The notes under the pieces were generated by a model, which saw only the letters and a list, made by a program, of their open reading frames with translations, was not told where the DNA came from and searched no databases. Below, piece after piece: positions 1 through 5,633 of a stretch of DNA of 12,056 nucleotides (position 1 is the first letter of the stretch; each line of letters opens with the position of its first letter). The translations under genes were made by a program, and so were the position numbers. The DNA lies in NCBI GenBank assembly GCA_012728535.1, contig JAAYEX010000215.1, positions 1 through 12,056 on the forward strand, written 5' to 3'. The DNA is from Clostridiaceae bacterium. GTDB lineage: Bacteria > Bacillota > Clostridia > Saccharofermentanales > DTU023.

Positions 1-70
1 GGGGAAAGCCCTTTACTTGCGTCATCATTCGCTCGAGGGCTTTCTGACTCGGTGAATCTGAAAATATCAT
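1..70 (-). CDS. 5' end of an unidentified gene, running off the left edge
   Basis: An ATG at 70-68 opens a reading frame that stays open for 23 codons to the window edge; the visible N-terminus begins MIFSDSPSQKALERMM. The start is supported by a strong ribosome binding site, AAAGGAG at 84-78, seven bases before the ATG. I do not recognise the family from 23 residues: the peptide is soluble-looking, with no signal peptide or membrane segment. The gene lies downstream of ssrA on the same strand but is separated from it by three intrinsic terminators, so it must have its own promoter or be controlled by read-through. The start call rests on the Shine-Dalgarno match and open frame only. Confidence 0.6.
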   Translation of the reverse strand, partial: MIFSDSPSQKALERMMTQVKGFP

Positions 71-95
71 CGTCTTGCTCCTTTGTCTGTGAAAT

Positions 96-135
96 AAAAA
101 AAGAGCCAACCGTTTCTTTTCAAAACGATTGGCTC
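96..135 (-). terminator. Intrinsic terminator directly upstream of the left-edge gene
   Basis: Read on the minus strand, 135-103 folds into a 13-position stem (GAGCCAA/TTGGCTC, one A-C mismatch, then CGTTT/AAACG) with a 7-base loop, followed by seven U residues at 102-96. This is a textbook rho-independent terminator. It ends only about 11 bases before the AAAGGAG ribosome binding site of the gene starting at 70, an unusual place unless it works as an attenuator. Confidence 0.8.
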
Positions 136-145
136 CGATGGCAAC

Positions 146-181
146 AAAAAACGGCAGGTAGTATCTGTTACTGTCTGCCGT
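146..181 (-). terminator. Second intrinsic terminator in the leader region
   Basis: On the minus strand, ACGGCAG (181-175) pairs with CTGCCGT (157-151). A small symmetric AC/AC internal loop and an inner AGTA/TACT stem follow, then a run of U at 151-146. It lies 10 bases upstream of the next terminator (135-96), giving two terminators in tandem before the left-edge gene. Confidence 0.7.
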
Positions 182-289
182 CCTTGTACTGTATTCAGTT
201 GTTACTTGGGTTCGTATCTATCTTCAAAGGGGAAAAGCCGTTTTTACATCTACGAATTTGAAACTTTGAAAAACGGTGTTTGGGCAGCA
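182..289 (-). other. Non-coding stretch between ssrA terminator and the tandem hairpins
   Basis: No convincing reading frame with a ribosome binding site is seen on either strand. On the minus strand CCGTTTTT (276-269) can pair with AAAAACGG (245-238), closing a loop of about 23 bases. A weak promoter-like pair, TTGAAG and TAACAA 17 bases apart, lies near 225-197. This stretch together with the two downstream terminators could form the leader RNA of the left-edge gene. It does not match any riboswitch consensus I can recall. Confidence 0.35.
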
Positions 290-316
290 AAAAAGCCCGA
301 TAAAATCGGGCTTTTT
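290..316 (-). terminator. ssrA transcription terminator
   Basis: AGCCCGA (294-300) and TCGGGCT (306-312) form a perfect stem around a 5-base loop and are flanked by A-run and T-run, so the hairpin has a U-tract in either direction. It lies 30 bases past the tmRNA CCA end. A smaller hairpin, GGGTAC/GTACCC at 321-341, lies between the mature 3' end and the terminator and would be trimmed off with the 3' trailer. Confidence 0.85.
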
Positions 317-346
317 GCCGGGTACATCTTTTTCGTACCCTTTTGA

Positions 347-722
347 TGGTGGAGACGAGGGGAGTCGAACCCCTGTCCGAAATCGCTTCTATTGGAAATT
401 CTCCGGGTGCAGCCTATGCTTAATTTTCACAAGCCTGCTGAGCACAGGCATCATAACAGAACTTGCTAGCTCTAAATTCGCAGTCAGCGGTCGAGCAGAC
501 GCCGACTGGGAGCTTCGTTTAACCTGCTACGAAGGAAGGTCTGTCTAATGACGTTCTTCTACAGGCGACAGAATCCTATAGAGAACGAGAGCCGCTTATG
601 CAGCTGCTAATGCCGGTTGTTTATTGGCAATTAAAAATTTTTCCCGTTTTTTAAAGAGGCCAACGAGAATCCTCTACCCGCTATCCCAACTTCGACAACC
701 CCGTCGAAACCAGTGCGTCCCC
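347..722 (-). ncRNA. ssrA: tmRNA (ssrA), tag peptide ANKQPALAAA
   Basis: tmRNA acts with SmpB to rescue ribosomes stalled on broken messages and tags the product for proteolysis. The 5' end reads GGGGACGCACTGGTTTCGAC and the 3' end carries a T-arm GGGGTTCGACTCCCC and an encoded CCA. The acceptor stem pairs GGGGACG (722-716) with CGTCTCC (357-351) and contains the G3-U70 wobble used by alanyl-tRNA synthetase. The tag frame runs from GCC at 628 to TAA at 596 and reads ANKQPALAAA. The resume codon (GCC) is inferred from the usual leading Ala; the in-frame stop and the ALAAA end are seen directly. The length of 376 bases is normal for one-piece tmRNA. It lies downstream of smpB, the common arrangement. 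Confidence 0.96.
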
Positions 723-747
723 ATATGAAATTATCAAATACCTTCTT

Positions 748-769
748 CGTTCGAACTCATTTCGAACTC
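748..769. repeat. Two direct copies of TTCGAACTC before ssrA
   Basis: TTCGAACTC occurs at 750-758 and again at 761-769, an 11-bp period, about one helical turn. The first copy sits in the palindrome GTTCGAAC (749-756). The repeats lie between the probable ssrA promoter and the mature 5' end, so they are in the precursor leader or act as a protein binding site. The function is not known. Confidence 0.6.
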
Positions 770-778
770 TTGTTTGCT

Positions 779-808
779 ATTTTAGCATATTTCAATATAT
801 CCTGCCAG
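779..808 (-). promoter_or_regulatory. Probable ssrA promoter with extended -10
   Basis: On the minus strand TGCTAAAAT (787-779) is a good extended -10 element. The hexamer 17 bases upstream (TGGCAG) is a poor -35, which an extended -10 can tolerate. Transcription would start near 772, leaving a leader of about 50 bases to be removed by RNase P at position 722. An alternative -10, GATAAT, lies much closer to the mature 5' end. Confidence 0.4.
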
Positions 809-840
809 AACTGCGCCAAGTGTAACGCTGGTGCAGAGAT

Positions 841-1314
841 CTAATAGTCACGTTTTATACGGCGCTCTATGTCGCGTTCAACCTCTCGATCGCGAATACT
901 TTGTCGCTTGTCATACAGCTTCTTACCACGAGCAACTGCAATCTCCAGCTTCACTTTTCCACGTACAAAATACGCTTTTGTCGGCACCAGGGTCATCCCC
1001 TTCTGCTGCACAGACGCATCCAGCTTTCTTATCTGTGACTTGTGAACTAAAAGCTTCTTATCCCTCATGGGATTGTGGTTGAATTGGTTGCCCTGTTCAT
1101 ATGGGGCGATGTGCGCCCCCACAAGGAAGAGTTCACCGTTTCTAACAACAACGTAAGACTCACTTAGGCTGAAACCACCCTGACGGATTGACTTAACCTC
1201 AGTTCCCTTCAGAACTATTCCTGCCTCCAGTGTCTCTAAAATATCGTACTCAAAACGAACCTTACGGTTGTTTATTATCATTTTACTTTTTTTATTTTCT
1301 TTCATAATCATCAT
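841..1314 (-). CDS. smpB: SsrA-binding protein SmpB
   Basis: SmpB binds the tRNA-like domain of tmRNA and carries it to stalled ribosomes, placing its C-terminal tail in the empty mRNA channel. The 157-residue product has the family hallmarks: the KMIINNRKVRFEYDI start, GIVLKGTEVKSIR, the HIAPYEQGN segment, and a basic tail KKLYDKRQSIRDREVERDIER that would enter the decoding site. Length is normal for the family. The start is ambiguous: ATG codons occur at 1314, 1311 and 1305, with only a weak GAG-type ribosome binding site; the residues before KMIIN are not conserved. It follows tsaD after 31 bases and precedes ssrA, so trans-translation protein and RNA partners are adjacent. Confidence 0.96.
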   Translation of the reverse strand: MMIMKENKKSKMIINNRKVRFEYDILETLEAGIVLKGTEVKSIRQGGFSLSESYVVVRNGELFLVGAHIAPYEQGNQFNHNPMRDKKLLVHKSQIRKLDASVQQKGMTLVPTKAYFVRGKVKLEIAVARGKKLYDKRQSIRDREVERDIERRIKRDY

Positions 1315-1345
1315 CTCAAATCCGGTTCTGGATTATAACAGGTAT

Positions 1346-2407
1346 TTAACTTTGCGTAAAGTACTCCAAATCCAAAACTGAAGTAGCATCCTGCTCAGCT
1401 CCGGCTTTTCTGCCCTTCTTCCAAGCATAATAGCCGGCAGAGGCAACCATGGCCGCATTATCTGTACAGAGCGACATCTGCGGTACAACAAGCTTTAATC
1501 CTTTTTCCAAGCTCATCTCTCCGACCATTTCCCTTAGCCTGGAATTAGCTGAAACGCCTCCTGCCAAAGCTATAGTGTCGTAAGTGGTTCGGTCAACGGC
1601 ATCTTCCAGGTGGTTAACCAGTGTTTTCACCACAGCTTCCTGAAAAGTAGCGGCAAAGTCTTCTACTGAACATAAATCTGTCCAGGGAATGCCCTGTTTA
1701 TTTGCTTGGCGTTTAAAGCGGTCCAGTTGCTGGATTGCAGCTGTCTTCAGACCGCTGAAGGAAAAGTCCAGTGAATCTGCTATGCGCGGCTGTGGCAGTG
1801 TGAAGGCGCTCCTGTCCCCTCCCCGCGCTGCCTTGTCAATTAAAGGACCACCGGGGTAACCAAGACCCAATACACGGGCTACTTTGTCAAAAGCCTCACC
1901 CGGAGCGTCATCCCTGGTTTTTGCTATGATCCGGAATTCATTATAGTCATCTACCGCTACCAAATGTGAGTGGCCTCCTGAGACAACCAGACAAAGAAAC
2001 GGCGGTTCCAGCTCTTTGTCCGACAAGTAAACTGAAGCTATGTGACCTTCAATGTGATGTACCGGAACCAGGGCTTTGCCAATAGCAGCGGCGTAAGACT
2101 TGGCAAAAGAAACACCTACCAACAGGGCACCCACAAGACCCGGGCCTACCGTAACAGCAACTGCACTTAGATCAGCTGCAGTAATCTTTGCTTCCTCCAA
2201 GGCCTGGTCAACTACAGGTACAATTGTCTTAAGATGTTCGCGTGAAGCAATCTCCGGGACTACTCCTCCATAAAGAGCATGTACATCAATTTGTGATGCA
2301 ATCTTGCTACTTATAATATGACGGCCCGAATCAACAACAGCGGCCGCGGTTTCATCACAAGAAGTCTCTATTCCTAAAATGTAATTCTTATCATTATCCA
2401 TAGGCAT
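1346..2407 (-). CDS. tsaD: tRNA N6-adenosine threonylcarbamoyltransferase TsaD
   Basis: TsaD (formerly Gcp/YgjD) transfers the threonylcarbamoyl group from TC-AMP to A37 of ANN-decoding tRNAs in the TsaB-TsaD-TsaE complex. The 353-residue sequence shows ILGIETSCDETAAAV at the N-terminus (actin-like fold phosphate loop), the metal-binding HHIEGH motif with His118 and His122, VSGGHSHL, DDAPGEAFDKVAR, and CTDNAAM near the C-terminus supplying the metal-binding Asp. Length is normal. Two start codons are possible, ATG at 2407 and ATG at 2401; neither has a recognisable ribosome binding site. The first lies inside the left arm of a 21-bp inverted repeat. smpB follows 31 bases downstream, probably in one transcript. 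The partners tsaB and tsaE are not in the window. Confidence 0.96.
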   Translation of the reverse strand: MPMDNDKNYILGIETSCDETAAAVVDSGRHIISSKIASQIDVHALYGGVVPEIASREHLKTIVPVVDQALEEAKITAADLSAVAVTVGPGLVGALLVGVSFAKSYAAAIGKALVPVHHIEGHIASVYLSDKELEPPFLCLVVSGGHSHLVAVDDYNEFRIIAKTRDDAPGEAFDKVARVLGLGYPGGPLIDKAARGGDRSAFTLPQPRIADSLDFSFSGLKTAAIQQLDRFKRQANKQGIPWTDLCSVEDFAATFQEAVVKTLVNHLEDAVDRTTYDTIALAGGVSANSRLREMVGEMSLEKGLKLVVPQMSLCTDNAAMVASAGYYAWKKGRKAGAEQDATSVLDLEYFTQS

Positions 2408-2461
2408 AAGTTTATCAGATTCTGTATCACAAGCTGCATGAATCTGATAAACTTATGCCTA
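2401..2461. repeat. 21-bp perfect inverted repeat between tsaD and the hydrolase gene
   Basis: The left arm 2401-2421 (starting TAGGCATAAG) is the exact reverse complement of the right arm 2441-2461 (ending CTTATGCCTA), around a 19-base spacer. There is not one mismatch in 21 bp. The left arm contains the upstream start codon of tsaD; the right arm ends four bases before the AAGGA ribosome binding site of the divergent hydrolase. Transcripts crossing the region in either direction would form a long hairpin. There is no U-tract, so it is not a standard terminator. Confidence 0.9.
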
Positions 2462-2476
2462 GAAAAGGAACCCTAC

Positions 2477-3499
2477 ATGGCTGATATATATCTAACCGGT
2501 AATAATCGCAGTAAAAAAGCTAAGGTGCGAAAAGTATTGATAGTACTGATCGCATTGATCTCGTTAATGGCGTTAGTGTTAGTCGCTATTGCCATCAGCT
2601 CCTTTGTAAAAGCCAGTCAGATTATGGAGGAAAAAGGCAGTGAACTTTCTCCTTTCGCTGCTAACCTGCTTCCTGACTACTCAAACGTCGTCTTCCAGAC
2701 TTTGGATGGGCAATTGAATCTTCGCGGTTGGTGGATTAATGCACAGAGTGAAAAGGCGTTGGCTACTGTTATTCTGGTGCATGGTCAGGGAATGAATCGC
2801 CTGCCTTATGGCTTGAACACTGTAGACCTGCTGGATGAGCTTAGTGCAACCGGCGTATCTGTTCTTACCTTTGACTTGCGCAGCAGCGCTGAGTCTGACG
2901 GAAGTCTGGCTTCCTTTGGCTATATGGAATCTGACGATGTTCTGGCCGCTTTAGCATATGTGGAAGCATTAGCCCCTGAACGGCCCATCATTTTATATGG
3001 CTTTGGTACCGGCACCACTGCTGTCTTTCGAGCTATGCTTAAATTGGAAGAGGTATATTCTCCGGACGAAAACAATAATACCGTTAAAGATAGTGTACTA
3101 CCCCACCCGGAAAGAATATCAGCTTTGATACTGGATACACCTGCCCGTTCCAGCGATGACTTTATCGCAGCAATAATGGCCGGCGAAGAAAGGCCGGGAC
3201 GTTATTTTTTCCCTTCTACAGTACCCTTAGCTATTCGACTATCGTCCGGTAACAAGGATAAACAAGACTATTTAAACTACTTGTCCCAACTGACAATTCC
3301 TATTTTGCTCCTAGGTCATGAAACAGATAACTTTTTGCCGGAAAAGGCTTATCTGTCTTTATGGACTGAACGTGAGAGAATACATCCTGCTCTGACTCAG
3401 ACCTTCAAAGCAAAAGGAGCCGGTCATCTTACAGCCTTTCCAAGTGAAAGCAGGGGCTACTCTCAAGCCATTGTTGATTTCATCAATAATTGGTTCTAA
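2477..3499 (+). CDS. Membrane-anchored alpha/beta-hydrolase-fold protein lacking the nucleophile Ser
   Basis: The product (340 residues from this start) begins with a basic stretch and one membrane segment (about residues 19-43), then an alpha/beta-hydrolase domain exposed outside the membrane. Visible features: strand plus oxyanion turn ILVHGQG, FDLRSS, the nucleophile-elbow region LYGFGTGTTAV, a candidate acid Asp284 in LLLGHETDNF, and a candidate His317 in KGAGHLTAF. The elbow should read GxSxG; here it is G-F-G-T-G, with Gly177 (codon GGT, 3005-3007) where the Ser should be. So it is either inactive, uses another residue, or has a binding role. I chose ATG 2477 because AAGGA lies seven bases upstream; an in-frame ATG at 2438 falls in the inverted-repeat spacer with no ribosome binding site. 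It resembles the BAAT/YqkD-like group of Firmicutes hydrolases; the substrate is unknown. It converges with dut, 17 bases away. Confidence 0.82.
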   Translation: MADIYLTGNNRSKKAKVRKVLIVLIALISLMALVLVAIAISSFVKASQIMEEKGSELSPFAANLLPDYSNVVFQTLDGQLNLRGWWINAQSEKALATVILVHGQGMNRLPYGLNTVDLLDELSATGVSVLTFDLRSSAESDGSLASFGYMESDDVLAALAYVEALAPERPIILYGFGTGTTAVFRAMLKLEEVYSPDENNNTVKDSVLPHPERISALILDTPARSSDDFIAAIMAGEERPGRYFFPSTVPLAIRLSSGNKDKQDYLNYLSQLTIPILLLGHETDNFLPEKAYLSLWTERERIHPALTQTFKAKGAGHLTAFPSESRGYSQAIVDFINNWF

Positions 3500-3516
3500 T
3501 TCTAGCCGGGATTATA

Positions 3517-4131
3517 TCAAGAATGTCCGCTTGAGCCGAAACCACCGCCACGATTCAAGCCTATTTCCGAGACCTTATCAACCGGTACAAATTCCGGATG
3601 TATCACTTTTGCAAACACCAGTTGTGCAATCCGATCACCGTCTTCGATGTAAATGCTGCCGACAGGATGTCCGCCTTCATCAAGATACAAAGTGTGGTCA
3701 CTTACGCCAAAGGGAAGATGCTGACCGGTTTTTTTTCTAAAATACTCGCTGAATTGAATGGGTCTGTACTCCTGATGCAATTTCGTTGCAAGTTCAGGGT
3801 CTTTTACTAAAATAGAGCCGTCAAAATAAAGTGAATTGGTGTTTTCTGCGATAATGCAGATCTCATCCCGAAAATCCGAATCGATAGTTCCCGGAGTATT
3901 CGGAATACGCAACGAAGTTCTTAGAGATAGTCCGCTTCTCGGTCGCACTTGTGCTTCAATGTCCTCAGGCATAGCCAAACGAATGCCACAAGGAATCAAC
4001 ACTGTCTCTCCGGGTTCTATAACCAGAGAAATACGAGATCTCAAATCAAAGCCTGCAGAACCTACAGAAGCTGATATAGGGATCAGCCTCTCTTCCCCCT
4101 CTACATAAACTGTAATTTCTTCCTTATTCAT
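3517..4131 (-). CDS. dut: dUTP diphosphatase with a large insertion between motifs III and IV
   Basis: dUTPase hydrolyses dUTP to dUMP and pyrophosphate, keeping uracil out of DNA and feeding dTMP synthesis. All five trimeric-dUTPase motifs are present: I SAGFDLRS (residues 25-32), II RPRSGLS (63-69), III GTIDSDFRDE (81-90, Asp84 the expected uridine-binding/catalytic acid), IV GDRIAQLV (165-172) and V RGGGFGSSG (194-202). The protein has 204 residues against about 150 usually. The excess lies between III and IV, where 84 residues separate the two motif glycines instead of about 27 in E. coli Dut. The motif III position that is Tyr in E. coli is Phe here. The start ATG overlaps the zapA stop (ATGA), implying coupled translation. 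It is the last gene of the operon; no U-tract terminator is seen after it. Confidence 0.9.
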   Translation of the reverse strand: MNKEEITVYVEGEERLIPISASVGSAGFDLRSRISLVIEPGETVLIPCGIRLAMPEDIEAQVRPRSGLSLRTSLRIPNTPGTIDSDFRDEICIIAENTNSLYFDGSILVKDPELATKLHQEYRPIQFSEYFRKKTGQHLPFGVSDHTLYLDEGGHPVGSIYIEDGDRIAQLVFAKVIHPEFVPVDKVSEIGLNRGGGFGSSGHS

Positions 4132-4697
4132 CTTCCTTTTTCCAGTGAAGTAGGGCCATTGCCCTTATTTTCTTTTATATCTTCATTATCGGCTTCTTCT
4201 GCATCATCACCGACACCGTTAATAGTCGTCTGCCGCTCTTCCAGAGGTTTGACACGTCTTTTTCGACTTCTGCCCTTTGAGCTCGCAGCCTCTTCTTTAA
4301 AGTCACTGTCTATCGCAGATGCCATCTCCGCAATTTTCGATTCATATACATCACAGAGATTGCGGTAATACAATAAATCTTTTTTCATTGACCAGAATTG
4401 TTCACGCAGACGGGATAGCTCGGCTTTAACTTCCTCTTTGGCATCAAGTGCTTCATCGCGACTAAGATAAGCAATTCTTGTCTTTTCATAAGCGTCCTGC
4501 ATCATGCTGACAGCATTTACTAAAGCAAGAACGGAAGCAGAAGTTTCATTCAGGCCGGGAGACTGTCTGCTGACCTGTTCAATCATCGCATCAGCCGTAG
4601 CAGCGATATCTCTCATCTGTTCGACGTCGTCATCAGCAGATAAAGAATATGTCATTTTTCCGATACGCACTTTGATACGCTTTCGCGGCGACTTCAC
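4128..4697 (-). CDS. zapA: ZapA-like cell division protein with a long charged tail
   Basis: ZapA bundles FtsZ filaments and stabilises the Z-ring. Residues about 6-90 match the family pattern: a beta start KRIKVRIGKMTYSLSADDD, then VEQMRDIAATADAMIEQV, then an ALVNAVSMMQDAYEK helix that continues as a predicted coiled coil to about residue 125. The protein is 189 residues long, whereas simple ZapA proteins have about 85-110. The extra part is a coiled-coil extension plus a low-complexity tail with a KGRSRKRRVK basic patch and an acidic stretch. The start is GTG (4697-4695), supported by AGGGAGGT at 4713-4706. Its stop overlaps the dut start by four bases. The fold assignment is from sequence pattern only; gene symbol by family. 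Confidence 0.82.
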   Translation of the reverse strand: MKSPRKRIKVRIGKMTYSLSADDDVEQMRDIAATADAMIEQVSRQSPGLNETSASVLALVNAVSMMQDAYEKTRIAYLSRDEALDAKEEVKAELSRLREQFWSMKKDLLYYRNLCDVYESKIAEMASAIDSDFKEEAASSKGRSRKRRVKPLEERQTTINGVGDDAEEADNEDIKENKGNGPTSLEKGR

Positions 4698-4705
4698 TTG
4701 TATGC

Positions 4706-4713
4706 ACCTCCCT
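4706..4713 (-). promoter_or_regulatory. Strong ribosome binding site deciding the GTG start of zapA
   Basis: AGGGAGGT on the minus strand lies eight bases before GTG 4697. There is no other suitable start nearby, so the GTG is preferred over internal ATG codons. Confidence 0.8.
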
Positions 4714-4739
4714 GGATCAAAATCTCAATTGATCTTGCC

Positions 4740-5630
4740 TCAACGCAGATCCATAACTCTTGTATACAGTCTAACAAATTGTTGGGCTGTTAATGATTCA
4801 GCTCTGACATTATCTGAAAGACTCTCTTCTTCTAAAAAGACAGCCAATCTTTTTCTAACTGTTTCTTCTTGCATTTCAGTATACATGAGAGCGTTTGCAA
4901 GTGTTTTTCGTCTGTTTCTTAACACCGCAGAAGAGAAATTTTGGAAGCCGGGTGCAGATGCAGCTTGTTTGTACAATGACTCATCATTTGCAATTAAAGA
5001 ATACAGTGAAGATGTTGTTCGGGGGGCCGGATTAAAACTGTGCCCTGAAATGTTCATTAACTCCTTCCACTCCCCCCATAGTGAGCTGTTAATGGCAAGA
5101 GGTCCATAGGCTTTGCTGCCGGGTCTTGCCAGAATTCTGTTCAAGGCAGCCTTTTCTATCATAAACAACATTTGTTCAGCCTGAGGAAAGTCACAGAGCA
5201 TTTTCAAGATCAGATCTGTCGTTATGTAATAGGGCAAATTGCTGAAAACCAGCAGTCTTTCATATCTCGCTATTTCTTCAGCAAATCCACCGAAATCAGC
5301 CTTTAGCGCATCTTCATACAAAAAATAAGCATTCATTTTCAGACCACTAAATACCTCAGCGTGGAAAGCTTTAAAACGATTGTCAATCTCGCAGCCAAGG
5401 TACATGCCAGCTCTTAGGGCCAATTCTCTGCTCAGAAGTCCCGGTCCCATACCGATCTCCACCAGTGCATCATTTTTATCCGGAGACAATTGCTCAATAA
5501 TGCGGTCAAATACTTCTCTGTCAATCAGAAAGTTTTGTCCCAGAGAATTTCGCGGAGAAAAAAGCTGCTGACGCATAACCGCCAGCAGCTCAGTTTTCAA
5601 AGCATTTGAAGATTTATGAGATTCTTTCAT
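4740..5630 (-). CDS. rsmA: 16S rRNA dimethyladenosine transferase RsmA (KsgA)
   Basis: RsmA dimethylates A1518 and A1519 of 16S rRNA late in 30S assembly, using S-adenosylmethionine. The 296-residue product shows SLGQNFLID (29-37), the SAM-binding loop VEIGMGPGLLSREL (57-70), the acidic ribose-binding residue in CEID (Glu81), the catalytic motif SNLPYYI (130-136), and FNPAPRTTSSLYSL, a variant of the FxPxPxVxS motif. The C-terminal helical domain is complete. Length is typical. The ATG is three bases after the stop of the upstream wall-hydrolase gene and has no clear ribosome binding site, so translation probably depends on reinitiation. A later ATG (Met19) is possible but also lacks one. zapA follows after 42 bases. 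Confidence 0.95.
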   Translation of the reverse strand: MKESHKSSNALKTELLAVMRQQLFSPRNSLGQNFLIDREVFDRIIEQLSPDKNDALVEIGMGPGLLSRELALRAGMYLGCEIDNRFKAFHAEVFSGLKMNAYFLYEDALKADFGGFAEEIARYERLLVFSNLPYYITTDLILKMLCDFPQAEQMLFMIEKAALNRILARPGSKAYGPLAINSSLWGEWKELMNISGHSFNPAPRTTSSLYSLIANDESLYKQAASAPGFQNFSSAVLRNRRKTLANALMYTEMQEETVRKRLAVFLEEESLSDNVRAESLTAQQFVRLYTRVMDLR

Positions 5631-5633
5631 GGT

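Noticed and set aside
4..44. Inverted repeat GAAAGCCCT / AGGGCTTTC with a 23-base loop
   Set aside because: It lies inside the coding start of the left-edge gene, has a long loop and no U-tract; probably chance.
182..346. Integration site or mobile element at the ssrA 3' end
   Set aside because: ssrA is a frequent integrase target, but no integrase gene and no duplicated ssrA 3' end are visible in the window.
276..548. Open plus-strand frame of 90 codons
   Set aside because: It is antisense to the tmRNA and has no ribosome binding site or recognisable protein.
748..769. Possible LexA (SOS) box before ssrA
   Set aside because: The CGAAC-4-GTTCG pattern is not met; the sites are direct, not inverted, repeats.
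2438..2476. Longer N-terminus for the hydrolase from ATG 2438
   Set aside because: This ATG lies in the spacer and arm of the inverted repeat without a ribosome binding site, whereas ATG 2477 has AAGGA at good spacing and is followed by a normal basic-then-membrane N-terminus.
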